Source of the DNA: Hymenobacter frigidus | GTDB taxonomy: Bacteria > Bacteroidota > Bacteroidia > Cytophagales > Hymenobacteraceae | Reading direction: 5' to 3' | Assembly: GCF_014640435.1 (NCBI RefSeq) | Contig: NZ_BMGY01000018.1 | Location: 20,982 to 84,981 of the forward strand | DNA length: 64,000 bases | Shown: positions 1 through 8,514 of the stretch, one piece after another | How positions within the stretch are numbered: position 1 is the first letter of the stretch | Layout: each line of letters opens with the position of its first letter | Translations under genes and position numbers: made by a program | The notes under the pieces: generated by a model | What the model was told of the DNA's origin: nothing | Databases searched by the model: none | What the model saw: only the letters and a program-made list of their open reading frames with translations

Positions 1-2
1 TT

Positions 3-344
3 GCCGGGTACGTGAGCGAGCTGATTTTGCGCGGCAAGTGGCCGCCCGATTTCAAGATTCCGTCGGTGCGCGAACTGGCGGCCGACCTGCAAGTGAACCC
101 CAACACGGTGATGCGGACCTACGAGCTGCTGCAAAGCCAGGAGGTGCTGTATAACAAGCGCGGCATCGGCTTTTTTGTGGCCCCGGCCGCCGCCGAGCAG
201 GTGCTGGCCCAGCGCCGCGAGCGGTTCCTGACCCAGGAGCTGCCCGACGTATTTGCCACCATGCGGCTGCTCGGCATTGGCCTGCCCGAAGTGCAGCGCC
301 GCTACGAAGAATTCAACCAGACCCAACCTATTTCTGCAAGCTAA
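3..344 (+). CDS. GntR-family transcriptional regulator (YtrA-like), 5'-truncated by window edge
   Basis: This is the C-terminal part of a short GntR-type repressor. The reading frame is open back to the first base, so the true start lies outside the window; the GTG at 12 is internal. The visible part contains the winged helix-turn-helix, with the family signature IPSVRELA followed by VNPNTVMRTYELL, then a short alpha-helical tail of about 50 residues. The lack of a large effector domain fits the YtrA subgroup. YtrA-type regulators usually head ABC-exporter operons, which would lie to the left. The next gene begins 5 bases after the stop, so the two are probably co-transcribed. Confidence 0.88.
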   Translation, partial: AGYVSELILRGKWPPDFKIPSVRELAADLQVNPNTVMRTYELLQSQEVLYNKRGIGFFVAPAAAEQVLAQRRERFLTQELPDVFATMRLLGIGLPEVQRRYEEFNQTQPISAS

Positions 345-349
345 ATAGT

Positions 350-1075
350 ATGAAAACCAGTAGTAAAATCTTCGTCGCCACGTTGCTGCTCTTGTTCGGC
401 TCGCTCACGGCCTACAACATGGCCCTGCGCCACGAATTTCGTCAGGGCACCTACAAAGACCCGCTGCACAACTACACCACGCTGGCCCTGCGTGACTTTG
501 AGGCCGTGACCGTGCCATCGGCCAGTGGGTTGGATGTGAAAATCGTGGCTGGCCCCTTTGCCGTGCGGGTGAATAAGAAAGCGGCCGATTTCGTGCGCGT
601 GACCCAGCGCGGCCGGCAGCTGCTCGTCACGCTGAACTACCCCCAGGAGCCGCAGTACCTGGGCCGCCAGGACGCGGTAGTCATTTCCTGCCCGCGCCTC
701 GCTAATCTCACCACCGAGGGCACTTACACCGTGGCCGGCCGGCCGCCGCTCGACCAGCTCCAAACCGGTGGCACGGTGCTGGTGCAGGGTTTCCGGCAGG
801 ATAGCCTGACGCTGCGCCAGCACCGGAGCAGCCAAATCCGGCTGGAGGGCAACACGCTGGGCTGGCTGCGGGCCGTGGCCGGCACCCGCCCCGGCAGCGG
901 TCCGGAGCTGCAAATTGGCCCAGACAACCGCATTCAGGCCGCCGATTTGACCATCGGCCACCAGGGGCGGCTGGACCTGGCCACGGCCATCCCGCATCTG
1001 CGTCAGCAGTTTTCGGACAGCGCGACGGTGACGTTTTCCGGGGCGGCGGTGCGCGGGCTGAGCACCGCGAAATAG
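350..1075 (+). CDS. GIN-domain-like (DUF2807-type) envelope protein
   Basis: A 241-residue protein with one N-terminal hydrophobic segment (about residues 7-24), a signal peptide or anchor, followed by a beta-rich body. The pattern of short strands such as GLDVKIVAGPF and ADFVRVTQRG resembles the beta-helical GIN/DUF2807 fold common in Bacteroidota envelope proteins. That assignment rests on pattern alone. The gene lies 5 bases after the GntR-type regulator and is followed almost immediately by a small membrane protein, so the three probably form one operon. Function unknown. Confidence 0.7.
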   Translation: MKTSSKIFVATLLLLFGSLTAYNMALRHEFRQGTYKDPLHNYTTLALRDFEAVTVPSASGLDVKIVAGPFAVRVNKKAADFVRVTQRGRQLLVTLNYPQEPQYLGRQDAVVISCPRLANLTTEGTYTVAGRPPLDQLQTGGTVLVQGFRQDSLTLRQHRSSQIRLEGNTLGWLRAVAGTRPGSGPELQIGPDNRIQAADLTIGHQGRLDLATAIPHLRQQFSDSATVTFSGAAVRGLSTAK

Positions 1076-1086
1076 CATTGCCTGCC

Positions 1087-1401
1087 ATGACCCGTCAGGC
1101 CCTGAAACGTTCGCTGCTGCTGGCGGGCCTGTTGCTGCTGGCCTGGGACTGGAACCGCCTGCGCGTGGTCATCAACCTGCCGGCCGTCCCCGAAGCCACG
1201 TCGGCACTCTACCAAAGCCGGCTCTGGGAAGTGGTGGGGGCCGTGCTGTTCGCCTACACGGCCGGGTACCGCGCGTTCGTCGACACGTACAACTTCCTGT
1301 TGTGGTTCGCCATCTGCGTGTTTGTGGGCGGGGTAGGTGGCCTGGTGGTTTGGCGGCGGCACCGTCCCGCCAGGCTTGGAACTTCGGTAGGGCAACCGTA
1401 A
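1087..1401 (+). CDS. small membrane protein, unknown function
   Basis: A 104-residue hydrophobic protein with a transmembrane helix at its N-terminus (SLLLAGLLLLAWDW) and another near residues 75-93 (FAICVFVGGVGGLVVW), ending in a basic tail. The ATG at 1087 is preferred over an in-frame TTG at 1078. It follows the GIN-like gene by 11 bases, which suggests the same transcript. I do not recognise a family. It converges on the helicase gene, with 26 bases between the stop codons and no clear terminator hairpin. Confidence 0.6.
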   Translation: MTRQALKRSLLLAGLLLLAWDWNRLRVVINLPAVPEATSALYQSRLWEVVGAVLFAYTAGYRAFVDTYNFLLWFAICVFVGGVGGLVVWRRHRPARLGTSVGQP

Positions 1402-1427
1402 GCCCGTTTCAAAGGTGCGCCGCCCGC

Positions 1428-3581
1428 TCACTCGGCTGCCGCCGGAATAGCTGAGCACAGGCGGGTATCGCGCAGGAAATTCTGGGTGCCCGCCACATCA
1501 TAATACCGCTCCTTCAGCACGGCTACTTGCAGCGGTCGGGGCAGGGCCGCGCCCCACTTGGCGAAGTCGATGAGGCCGGGCGTGGCGGCTAGGGCCTGGG
1601 CGATGTGAAAATCGATGTCATCGGCAAACAGGCGCAGCTGCGCGAACAGGGCCGGCAGCAGGGCCGGGGCCACGGCCAGCGTGAAGCTGCTTTCGCGCTC
1701 ATCGGTACTGAACGCTACTTCGGCGGCTTCGAGCAGCAGGGCCAGGCCGCGGTTGACGCGGGTGCCGGCGAAGGTGTAGAGCTTTACCTCGCCGCCGCTT
1801 TTGGCCAGCACCGGGCGCTCGTGCGTGGGCACGGCGGGCAGGCCAAACCCGGCAAATGTGCGCCGCAGCACGCGCAGGGCCTCCTGGCTGGCGGCATCCA
1901 GCTCGGAGTGCTGGCTGTCGGAAGCGAGCAGGTGCAGCATTTTTTCGCGGATGCGCGGGTGCACCGTGCCGCCGCCGCCGAAGAAAAGGGGTTTCTTGCC
2001 ATCGTTGGCCGGCACTACTTCGATGCGCTTGGCCGCGAAGTCCACTTCCTTTATTTTCCAGGTGCGGGCGGCCAGGAGCAGGTTTTCCTGCTCCTGCACC
2101 TGGGGCGAATAGGGAATTTCGCCCACGGTTTTGCCCGCGTAGAATACTTTGAGGGCCGGCTCGCTGCGAAACATACTGTAGAAGTCGCGGCCATTGACCA
2201 CAAATTCGCCCTCAACCCCCACAATTAGCTCCGGCCCCAGGGCTTCGAGCCAGTCGCGGGCCAGCAGTTCGTTCAGCATTGCATTAATATCGGCGGGAAT
2301 AATTTCGGCAAACACCGGGTTGGCCCGCAGCCGCCGAACCAGCTCGGCCCGGCCCACGCCCGATAGCTCCTTGGTGATGGCCAGCGCCTGGTGCAGCAGC
2401 AAATCGTGGGGCTGGCGGGCCTGCCGCAGCGGCTCCACGAAGCCTTCCTGGTAGAGCAGCCAGCAGGCCAGCGACTGCAACAGGCTCCACGGGTGGGTGG
2501 CGTAAAGCAGCAGCTGGCTGGGTTCGCCGTCGCGCCGCCCGCTGCGCCCCACCCGCTGAATGAGCGAGGTAATGGACTGGGCCGTATCGATTTGCACCAC
2601 CTTATCGACCGAGCCAATGTCAATACCCAACTCTAGGGTTGAGGTGCAGGCGATGCAAAAGGGTAGGCGCTGGTTGTTTTTAGCAAAATACTCCACGTAC
2701 TCGCGCACTTCCTTATCGACCGACGAATGGTGCGAAAAGTAGTTGGCGTGGCCCTGCACGCGGTCGGCAATCTGGCGCAGCTTCACGGCGATGAATTCGG
2801 CCAGGCCCCGACTGTTCGGAAAAATAAGGGCCTTGCTGGTGCTGGTTTGCTTGTAGAGGTCCTTGAGCAGGTCGAGCGGCAGGTCGCTGGCTCCTTTTTC
2901 GGGGGCGAAATAGCGGAACTGCGTCCGCATTTCCTGGGCAGTGCGGTCGAGCAGCACCTTCGTGCGTTCCGGCTCGCCGGTGAAGCGCTTGGCCTCGGCG
3001 TAGTCGCCGATGGTGGCCGACAGCCCCACCACCGCAAACCGCGCCCGGTTCACAGCCGCTAGCCGGGCCAGCAAGGCCTGCAAGTGCAGCCCCCGGTCGG
3101 TACCCAGAAAGGCGTGAATCTCATCAATTACCACGTATTGCAGCCCCGCGAACAAGGTTTTGACGTGGTAGGGCGCATTGGTGAACATGGCTTCCAGCGA
3201 TTCCGGCGTGATGAGCACGATGCCGGCCGGCTGTCGCAACAGCCGTTGCTTCTGGCCCCGGCTGGCCTCGCCGTGCCACTTGGTCACGGGCACGTCGAGG
3301 TACTGGCACAGCTGCTCGATGCGCTGAAACTGGTCGTTAATCAGGGCAATGAGTGGCGACACGTAGAGTACGGCCACGCCCAGCCGCCCAAAATCAACCT
3401 TCGACAAAATGGGCAAAAAGGCCGCTTCCGTCTTGCCCGAAGCCGTGCGCGAGGCCAGGATAAAATTATCATCCGAACCTGTAATGTGCTCAATGGCCGC
3501 CGCCTGAATGGGCCGCAGCGCCTCCCAGCGCCGGTCGCGGATGTAGCGCCGGATAGGCTCAGAGAGCAGGTCGAAGGCCAT
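1428..3581 (-). CDS. Lhr-like DEAD/DEAH superfamily II helicase (BrxHI-like)
   Basis: A 717-residue SF2 helicase. Visible motifs are Walker A (ASGKTEAAFLP), motif II DEIH (DEIHAFLG, as in Lhr-type enzymes), motif III SAT (GLSATIG), motif V (TSTLELGIDIG) and motif VI (QRVGRSGRR). A long Lhr-type C-terminal region follows. The ATG at 3581 is chosen because the 29 upstream in-frame codons run through a palindromic repeat and look non-coding. It is the last gene of a minus-strand set, downstream of a DUF2791 ATPase and a TerB-domain protein. The same helicase type (BrxHI) pairs with BrxD in some BREX systems, so a role in phage defence or DNA processing is inferred. No methylase, PglZ or PglW gene is present here. 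Confidence 0.9.
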   Translation of the reverse strand: MAFDLLSEPIRRYIRDRRWEALRPIQAAAIEHITGSDDNFILASRTASGKTEAAFLPILSKVDFGRLGVAVLYVSPLIALINDQFQRIEQLCQYLDVPVTKWHGEASRGQKQRLLRQPAGIVLITPESLEAMFTNAPYHVKTLFAGLQYVVIDEIHAFLGTDRGLHLQALLARLAAVNRARFAVVGLSATIGDYAEAKRFTGEPERTKVLLDRTAQEMRTQFRYFAPEKGASDLPLDLLKDLYKQTSTSKALIFPNSRGLAEFIAVKLRQIADRVQGHANYFSHHSSVDKEVREYVEYFAKNNQRLPFCIACTSTLELGIDIGSVDKVVQIDTAQSITSLIQRVGRSGRRDGEPSQLLLYATHPWSLLQSLACWLLYQEGFVEPLRQARQPHDLLLHQALAITKELSGVGRAELVRRLRANPVFAEIIPADINAMLNELLARDWLEALGPELIVGVEGEFVVNGRDFYSMFRSEPALKVFYAGKTVGEIPYSPQVQEQENLLLAARTWKIKEVDFAAKRIEVVPANDGKKPLFFGGGGTVHPRIREKMLHLLASDSQHSELDAASQEALRVLRRTFAGFGLPAVPTHERPVLAKSGGEVKLYTFAGTRVNRGLALLLEAAEVAFSTDERESSFTLAVAPALLPALFAQLRLFADDIDFHIAQALAATPGLIDFAKWGAALPRPLQVAVLKERYYDVAGTQNFLRDTRLCSAIPAAAE

Positions 3582-3588
3582 GTGGGAT

Positions 3589-3764
3589 GTAGCGCGGACT
3601 TTGCGAGTCCGCGAATAATGAGGTGGTAACCGATGTACTATTGCGAATGTCGTGCGCCACAGACTCACCTTACCGGCGGTTCGCGGCTACGTGCTGTGCG
3701 CTGAACTGCGGCCAGTTCGCGGCGTGGAATTAGCGGGTACTCGCGAACTAAAAATCCGCGTTAC
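3589..3764. repeat. palindromic repeat (GTAGCGCGGACT family) between ATPase and helicase genes
   Basis: The left end holds a perfect 8-bp hairpin (CGCGGACT, 5-nt loop, AGTCCGCG; 3593-3613). The far end, AAATCCGCGTTAC near 3752-3764, pairs with the outer left arm and overlaps the stop codon of the ATPase gene. The same core recurs at 38974-39062, so this is a dispersed repeat family. It fills most of the gap between the two genes and could act as an RNA hairpin that tunes expression of the downstream helicase. Confidence 0.6.
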
Positions 3765-5086
3765 AGCACGTCAATCCCGTCCACCAAGGCATCCACGGCC
3801 GACTCGTTGGGGCGCTCGTCGTGGATTTGAATCTCGCCAAACAGCTTTTTCTTATTCAGGCCCGGATTCTGGCGCAGCAAACTCAGGATGTTGAGAAAGT
3901 CGCGGATAACCTCGCGCGGGGTCAGAAATTCGCTGGCCCCCGGCTTGTTAAACATTTCTTCCATGAAGGCGTGAATGTCGGCATCAGAAATGGCCAATTG
4001 GGAGCCGTAATTGAAATCAAAAATCTCCTTCAGCTTTTGCAGCAGCACGAATACCTCGTTGTGAGTGAGCGGTAGGAGGCGAATAACGGGCTGCGCGAAA
4101 TCGCGTAAGTCACTGGTTTCAAATTTATTGGTTTCTAGGCGCGACTTCAGGGCCTGGTAGCTGAAGAGGCCGCGCCGCTCGTTTTCGAGCACCTCGCGGG
4201 TGCCGGCGAAATTGATAAAGAAGTTGCTGATTTTCCCCTGAAAACAGTCGTTGTAAATGGTCAGAATCTTTTCGTAATTCTTGTCCCGCATCGGCCCGGT
4301 CGAAATTTTATACAGGTTGATGGCTTCGTCGAGGTTAATCATGAAGCCGCTGTAGCCGATGCTCACGAATAGCCGGCAGAAGTTCTTGAGCATATCGTAG
4401 AAATTCAGGTCGTTGATGATTTCGCGCACGCCCAAGTCCTGCCGGGCCTCGGTTTTGGTGCGGTACTCGCCCTTGAGCCACTTCAGGGCGTGGCGGCGCA
4501 GCAGGTCATCGTCCGTGATGTAGCCCTCGTAGTACTTCATTACCACGGTGCCAAAGTCGAAACCGCCCACGTCGGTCAGCTCCTGAATGGTCTGCATAAT
4601 GGCAGCCTGCACCTTGGGCAGGTGCTTCTTGTCGCGGATGTCGGTTAGGGCAATGCCGTGTTGCTCACTGGTTTTGGTGAGTACCTGCTCAATCCACTTC
4701 TCAAGCAGGGTGGCCAGCGCCCCGCCCTCGGGCTTGGTCTGGATGGCGATATTGTCCATTATGGCCGCGTAGAGGGCCACGGCCTTACCATCGTTGGCGT
4801 AGAGGCGATTATCGGGGGTAAAGTCGGCATTGGCCACCACGAATTTCTGCTTCAGGGCCACCGTATTCAGCAAATGCAGCATAAACGACTTGCCTGAGCC
4901 GAAGTCGCCAATCCAGAACTTGACCATGCTGTGGCCGTTTTTTACGTCGCTCAGCGCCTGCACGAAGGCCTCGATTTCGGGCGCGCGGCCCACCGTAATG
5001 TGCTGCACGCCCAACTTGGGCACTACGCCGCCCAGCAGCGAGTTGATAATGGCCGTGGCTTCCTTGGGTTTGATGTTATCCAACAT
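3761..5086 (-). CDS. DUF2791 P-loop ATPase (BrxD-like)
   Basis: A 441-residue ATPase. Walker A is GDFGSGKSFML near residue 60 and Walker B is MINLDEAINLYK near residue 255. Length and motif layout match BrxD/DUF2791 ATP-binding proteins, which occur in BREX-type gene sets and in smaller modules with an Lhr-like helicase. It starts 2 bases after the stop of the TerB-domain gene, indicating translational coupling, and is followed by the helicase after a gap filled by a palindromic repeat. Partnership in a helicase-ATPase-TerB complex is inferred from this linkage. The arginine-finger position and oligomeric state cannot be judged by eye. Confidence 0.85.
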   Translation of the reverse strand: MLDNIKPKEATAIINSLLGGVVPKLGVQHITVGRAPEIEAFVQALSDVKNGHSMVKFWIGDFGSGKSFMLHLLNTVALKQKFVVANADFTPDNRLYANDGKAVALYAAIMDNIAIQTKPEGGALATLLEKWIEQVLTKTSEQHGIALTDIRDKKHLPKVQAAIMQTIQELTDVGGFDFGTVVMKYYEGYITDDDLLRRHALKWLKGEYRTKTEARQDLGVREIINDLNFYDMLKNFCRLFVSIGYSGFMINLDEAINLYKISTGPMRDKNYEKILTIYNDCFQGKISNFFINFAGTREVLENERRGLFSYQALKSRLETNKFETSDLRDFAQPVIRLLPLTHNEVFVLLQKLKEIFDFNYGSQLAISDADIHAFMEEMFNKPGASEFLTPREVIRDFLNILSLLRQNPGLNKKKLFGEIQIHDERPNESAVDALVDGIDVL

Positions 5087-5088
5087 AT

Positions 5089-6669
5089 TCAGGCGGTAAT
5101 TTTCTGGTAGTAAGGCGCGTAGATGGCGTAGCCGTCGGCGGTTTCCTCAATCAGCACGTCATCAAGCAGCTCGTAGCAGGCCTCATTCAGGCCGTCGATG
5201 AGCTGGTTGCGCAGAGCCGCCCGGCGCTTGGCAAAACCTTCGACTTCGGCTTGAGACAACGCTAGTTTCCGGGCCGCGAATAGTTGCAGCAGGTCTTGCT
5301 GCACGGCGTTCAGGCCCAGGCCGGGAGCGAAAGCGGGGCCAGCCGACGCGGCCGTTTCCGCCGAGGTTTTGGCAGCTTTGGTGGCTTTGGCAGTTGCGTT
5401 TTTTGGCGGGACAGCGACGATGGCCGAAGCTTGCAGGGCGGGCGCTTTGACCTTTTTTTTGGGCGTGGCCGGAGTTGTTGCCGACGGGGTGGCGGGCGCG
5501 GGCTCATCCTGCAAATACGCGTTCAGCAGCTCCACGGTGCCGGCGTGCTGCTGTCGGGCGGCTTGCACGGCTCCCATGTCCAGCTCAATCTTCTTGCGCT
5601 CAACGGCATACACGGTGGACACTTTTTCGAGAGCCGTTTTGCGGTCGTCGTTCAATTTTAGCAGGTTCACAATCATGGTGAAGCGCTGGGCGTGTTCGGT
5701 CTGCAGAAATAATACTTTATCGAGGCCTTTGGGCAGGGTCTTAGGCTTGATATGCACCCAGTTGGAGCCATCGTGCAGGTAGCGCAGGTACATCCGCAGG
5801 GCGGCTTCGCGGTCGGGGTGGGCGAGCAGCTTGGCGGCCTCAAAGCAGATGTTTTCGCGGGTGGGGTTGCGGGCGTTGGCCTTGAGCAGCTGCTCCACGG
5901 CCTTGATGAAGGCCGGTACTTTGGCGGGCAGCAGCTTCGTCAGCCGCTCAAAATAGGGCTTCCAGCGCTGGGGCGCTTGCTCGTTGAAAATTAGCTCGGC
6001 TTCGGGGCCGGGGGGCGGGACGTGGGGCAGCAGCGTGGGCAGCAGCGCGGCGATGCGTTGGCCTAGTTGCTGCTGGAAATAGGCTTCAAGCCGGGCTATC
6101 TGCCTCGGAAACAGCTTAGAGCCTTTGCGGGTATAGTCGTAGTGCAACCGCAGGGCGTTTTCGCAGAGCCGGAAAATTGCCAGGTAAATGTCGGTGCCCG
6201 CCTTGCCGCCCCGGTTGTGATTCTGGTACCAGTAGCCTTCCTGGTAGGCAATGTGTTTGGCTTCGTCCTCCAGCGCTTTGGCTTCCTTGGCCAGGGTGGT
6301 GCCGGTGCGCTTCAGCTGTTGGTCGAGGGCGGGCAGCACGGCCAGGTAAAGCAGCAGTGTGGCTTGCAGCGCCGGCTCAATGGCGAGAAAGGTGTTGTTG
6401 GTGGGCAGGTAAAACTTGTCGAGCCAGGTAACCTGCCGGGGCGTGAGGCCCAGCTTCTCGCCGTAGGTGGCCCCCAGGGTAGGCGGCTCCTGGTAGTAAT
6501 AATTGTAGTTGTAAATCATCGTCCCCGACCCCGGATACGACTCGACGTAGACCGACGGCTTGGGCTTGGGCGGCGGCGGTGGGGCGGCGTTGGCTACGGC
6601 CAGCCGCTCAAACAGGCCGGTGATATCGATAACAGAATCGTCGTCGGGAACTGGGCGGGCGGGAGGCAT
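5089..6669 (-). CDS. TerB-N/TerB-C domain protein of the helicase-ATPase module
   Basis: A 526-residue protein, probably the first gene of a three-gene operon. The Tyr/Asn-rich N-terminus (near YNYNYYYQEPP) leads into an alpha-helical region that fits TerB-N. A low-complexity Pro/Ala/Lys linker covers about residues 380-430. The last 70 residues (LIDGLNEACYELLDDVLIEETADGYAIYAPYY) match the TerB-C pattern. The ATG at 6669 is preferred over an earlier in-frame start because the upstream codons lack coding character. TerB-N/TerB-C proteins linked to a P-loop ATPase and an SF2 helicase have been described as a DNA-processing association. A sensor or adaptor role is inferred. Confidence 0.8.
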   Translation of the reverse strand: MPPARPVPDDDSVIDITGLFERLAVANAAPPPPPKPKPSVYVESYPGSGTMIYNYNYYYQEPPTLGATYGEKLGLTPRQVTWLDKFYLPTNNTFLAIEPALQATLLLYLAVLPALDQQLKRTGTTLAKEAKALEDEAKHIAYQEGYWYQNHNRGGKAGTDIYLAIFRLCENALRLHYDYTRKGSKLFPRQIARLEAYFQQQLGQRIAALLPTLLPHVPPPGPEAELIFNEQAPQRWKPYFERLTKLLPAKVPAFIKAVEQLLKANARNPTRENICFEAAKLLAHPDREAALRMYLRYLHDGSNWVHIKPKTLPKGLDKVLFLQTEHAQRFTMIVNLLKLNDDRKTALEKVSTVYAVERKKIELDMGAVQAARQQHAGTVELLNAYLQDEPAPATPSATTPATPKKKVKAPALQASAIVAVPPKNATAKATKAAKTSAETAASAGPAFAPGLGLNAVQQDLLQLFAARKLALSQAEVEGFAKRRAALRNQLIDGLNEACYELLDDVLIEETADGYAIYAPYYQKITA

Positions 6670-6700
6670 GGCGGAAATAAGTTGAGGCAACGGGCAGCCG

Positions 6701-6754
6701 CAAAAGTCGGAAAGAATCGCCCGATTCGGAAACGCCGTCCGAAATCGGACGGCG
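6701..6754 (-). promoter_or_regulatory. putative promoter and upstream palindrome of the TerB-ATPase-helicase operon
   Basis: A near-perfect 22-bp palindrome lies at 6733-6754 (arms CGCCGTCCGA and TCGGACGGCG around AA). Closer to the gene, the minus strand reads GACTTTTG at 6708-6701, a weak match to the Bacteroidota -7 box TAnnTTTG. This would put transcription start roughly 25 bases before the TerB-gene ATG and the palindrome just upstream of the -33 region. A regulator-binding site is inferred; no regulator gene is identified. Confidence 0.4.
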
Positions 6755-7023
6755 GGCGACGTGGCCGAAACCCTGCGCCAGCTGTTGTCGCATTTCACCA
6801 CCCGTTCCGACCACCCACCCCGAAGCCGCCCAGCATTGGGATGAAACAGGCGGCTGGCTTCGGCCTGTATGCGCTCAAAGCCCTGATGAATGGGCGCGGG
6901 AACGAGTTGCTGGAAGTGGCCAAAACGAACTTGTTCCGGTAGCCGCTGTGTTGGTTAAAATCGCCCGAAGTGGCCTGAAACCTGCTTTCGGGCGTAATTT
7001 GCCCAGCCGTGCCACCCTCCGCA

Positions 7024-7857
7024 ATGACTAACAAAGAAATCAAAGCCCTTATCTCGCTGCTCGACGACCCGGAAATCGCGCCGCAAATCCAGGATAAAAT
7101 TCAGAACCTGGGCGAGAGCATTATTCCCTTTCTGGAAGAGTCGTGGGAAGAAACCCTCGACGGGCAACAGCAGCAGCGGCTCGAGGATTTAATTCACCAC
7201 CTGCAGTTTGAGGGGTTGCAGCAGCGCCTGCGCGTGTGGCGCGAAGCCGGCGCTACCGACCTGCTGGAGGGCATGTGGCTGCTGAATACCTACCAATACC
7301 CCGACGCCGACTACCAGGCCCTGAACCGCGCCATCGAGCAGCTCCGTTTTGAAACCTGGGCCGCCCTACGCCCCGAAATGCACCCCTCCGACCAGGTACA
7401 AACCCTGAACTACGTGATGTTCCGGCAGCACAAGTTCGCGGCCAATACCCAGCATTTCCACTCGCCGGCCAACTCTATGCTGCAGCGCGTGATTGAAACC
7501 AAGCGCGGCAACCCGCTCACGCTGTGCGTAATTTACCTGTTGGTGGCCCAGCGGCTGCATTTGCCGGTGTTTGGGGTGAATCTGCCCAACCTGTTCGTGC
7601 TCACCTTCCGCCCCGAGCTGCCGGGGGCCGAGCCGTTCTACGTCAATTGCTACAACCGGGGCCTGGTGCTCTCGCGCACCGATATCGAGCATTACGTGTC
7701 GCAGCTAAACATCACCTCGAACCCGATTTTCTTCGAGCCCTGCTCGAACCTGGACATTGTGCGGCGCGCCCTGCGCAACCTGCAAATGAGCTTTGAGCGC
7801 CTGCAGGAGCCCGTGAAAGCTGTGGAAGTAGCGGTGCTGCTCAGTATTCTGGAGTAG
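7024..7857 (+). CDS. transglutaminase-like / SirB1-family protein
   Basis: A 277-residue protein with helical repeats at the N-terminus and a SirB1/transglutaminase-like core at about residues 120-220. The family stretch is ETKRGNPLTLCVIYLLVA, where the Cys sits at the position of the transglutaminase nucleophile, followed by LPVFGVNLPNLFVL. Such proteins are widespread in Bacteroidota and have no settled function. The ATG at 7024 gives a normal length. It ends at a hairpin shared with the convergent redoxin gene. Confidence 0.8.
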   Translation: MTNKEIKALISLLDDPEIAPQIQDKIQNLGESIIPFLEESWEETLDGQQQQRLEDLIHHLQFEGLQQRLRVWREAGATDLLEGMWLLNTYQYPDADYQALNRAIEQLRFETWAALRPEMHPSDQVQTLNYVMFRQHKFAANTQHFHSPANSMLQRVIETKRGNPLTLCVIYLLVAQRLHLPVFGVNLPNLFVLTFRPELPGAEPFYVNCYNRGLVLSRTDIEHYVSQLNITSNPIFFEPCSNLDIVRRALRNLQMSFERLQEPVKAVEVAVLLSILE

Positions 7858-7892
7858 TAACTGTCATTGCGCTCTACTCGCAATGGCAGTTA
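7858..7892. terminator. bidirectional hairpin terminator
   Basis: TAACTGTCATTGCG (7858-7871), a 7-nt loop and CGCAATGGCAGTTA (7879-7892) form a 14-bp stem with one G-T pair. It lies between convergent genes and the right arm includes the redoxin stop codon. There is no strong T tract on either side. Confidence 0.55.
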
Positions 7893-8471
7893 CCGTTTAA
7901 TCAAACAGCCGGCGGCGCGCTTGTCGGCCACGCCAGCCGGGCGGCCGGCCAGTACGTTTTCGAGCACCTGTTTCAGGTAGGCCTGCTGCACGCTGCTGGC
8001 TACCTGTGGGTTGTCGTCGATAGCCCCGCGGTACCGGATGGCGAAGCCGCCTGAGCCGGGTTCGAGTACCACGGCCTCGGCCGTTTTGGTTACGCCGAGC
8101 AGGCCCGCCACTTGCTGGCTGGCATCGGTGAGAGTAGGCAGTTCGACTTCGCCGGGAGCGGCGGTACCGGGCGCATCGAGGTTGATGGGCACGTTGATGA
8201 ACAAAAATTGTACGCCCCGGCCGCGGTAAGTGCTGCTGAGCGAGGCCAGCCGCTCTTGGTAGAGGCGCGAAAACGCACAGGCGGGGTTCAGAAACACCAC
8301 CACCACGGCCTTGCTGCCGGCGTAGCTTTTCAGGGTCACATCAGCATTAGTGGCAGTTTTCAGGGTAAAATTGGTAATGGCGCCGCCCGTTTGCGCCCGG
8401 GCCACGCTGATGGTCAGGGTTACGGCCAGCAGGGCCACAGCAGTTAGAATAGAAATGCGACGGAGAGACAT
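7890..8471 (-). CDS. thioredoxin-fold redoxin (AhpC/TSA-like), exported
   Basis: A 193-residue protein with a signal peptide (SILTAVALLAVTLTISVARAQ) and a thioredoxin-like fold. The peroxiredoxin-like active loop is VFLNPACAFS, with one Cys (PAC) in place of a CxxC pair, so it resembles a 1-Cys redoxin. A second Cys lies near the C-terminus (AAGCLIKR). The ATG at 8471 is preferred over one six codons upstream because it begins the charged signal-peptide n-region. Periplasmic redox activity is inferred; the substrate is unknown. Confidence 0.75.
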   Translation of the reverse strand: MSLRRISILTAVALLAVTLTISVARAQTGGAITNFTLKTATNADVTLKSYAGSKAVVVVFLNPACAFSRLYQERLASLSSTYRGRGVQFLFINVPINLDAPGTAAPGEVELPTLTDASQQVAGLLGVTKTAEAVVLEPGSGGFAIRYRGAIDDNPQVASSVQQAYLKQVLENVLAGRPAGVADKRAAGCLIKR

Positions 8472-8514
8472 GGCGGTAAGGTAAGACAAAAGAACGCGGC
8501 CGAAACAGTCGCGA

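Noticed and set aside
6841..6942. 33-codon plus-strand frame before the transglutaminase-like gene
   Set aside because: Protein-like but without family, promoter or conservation evidence.
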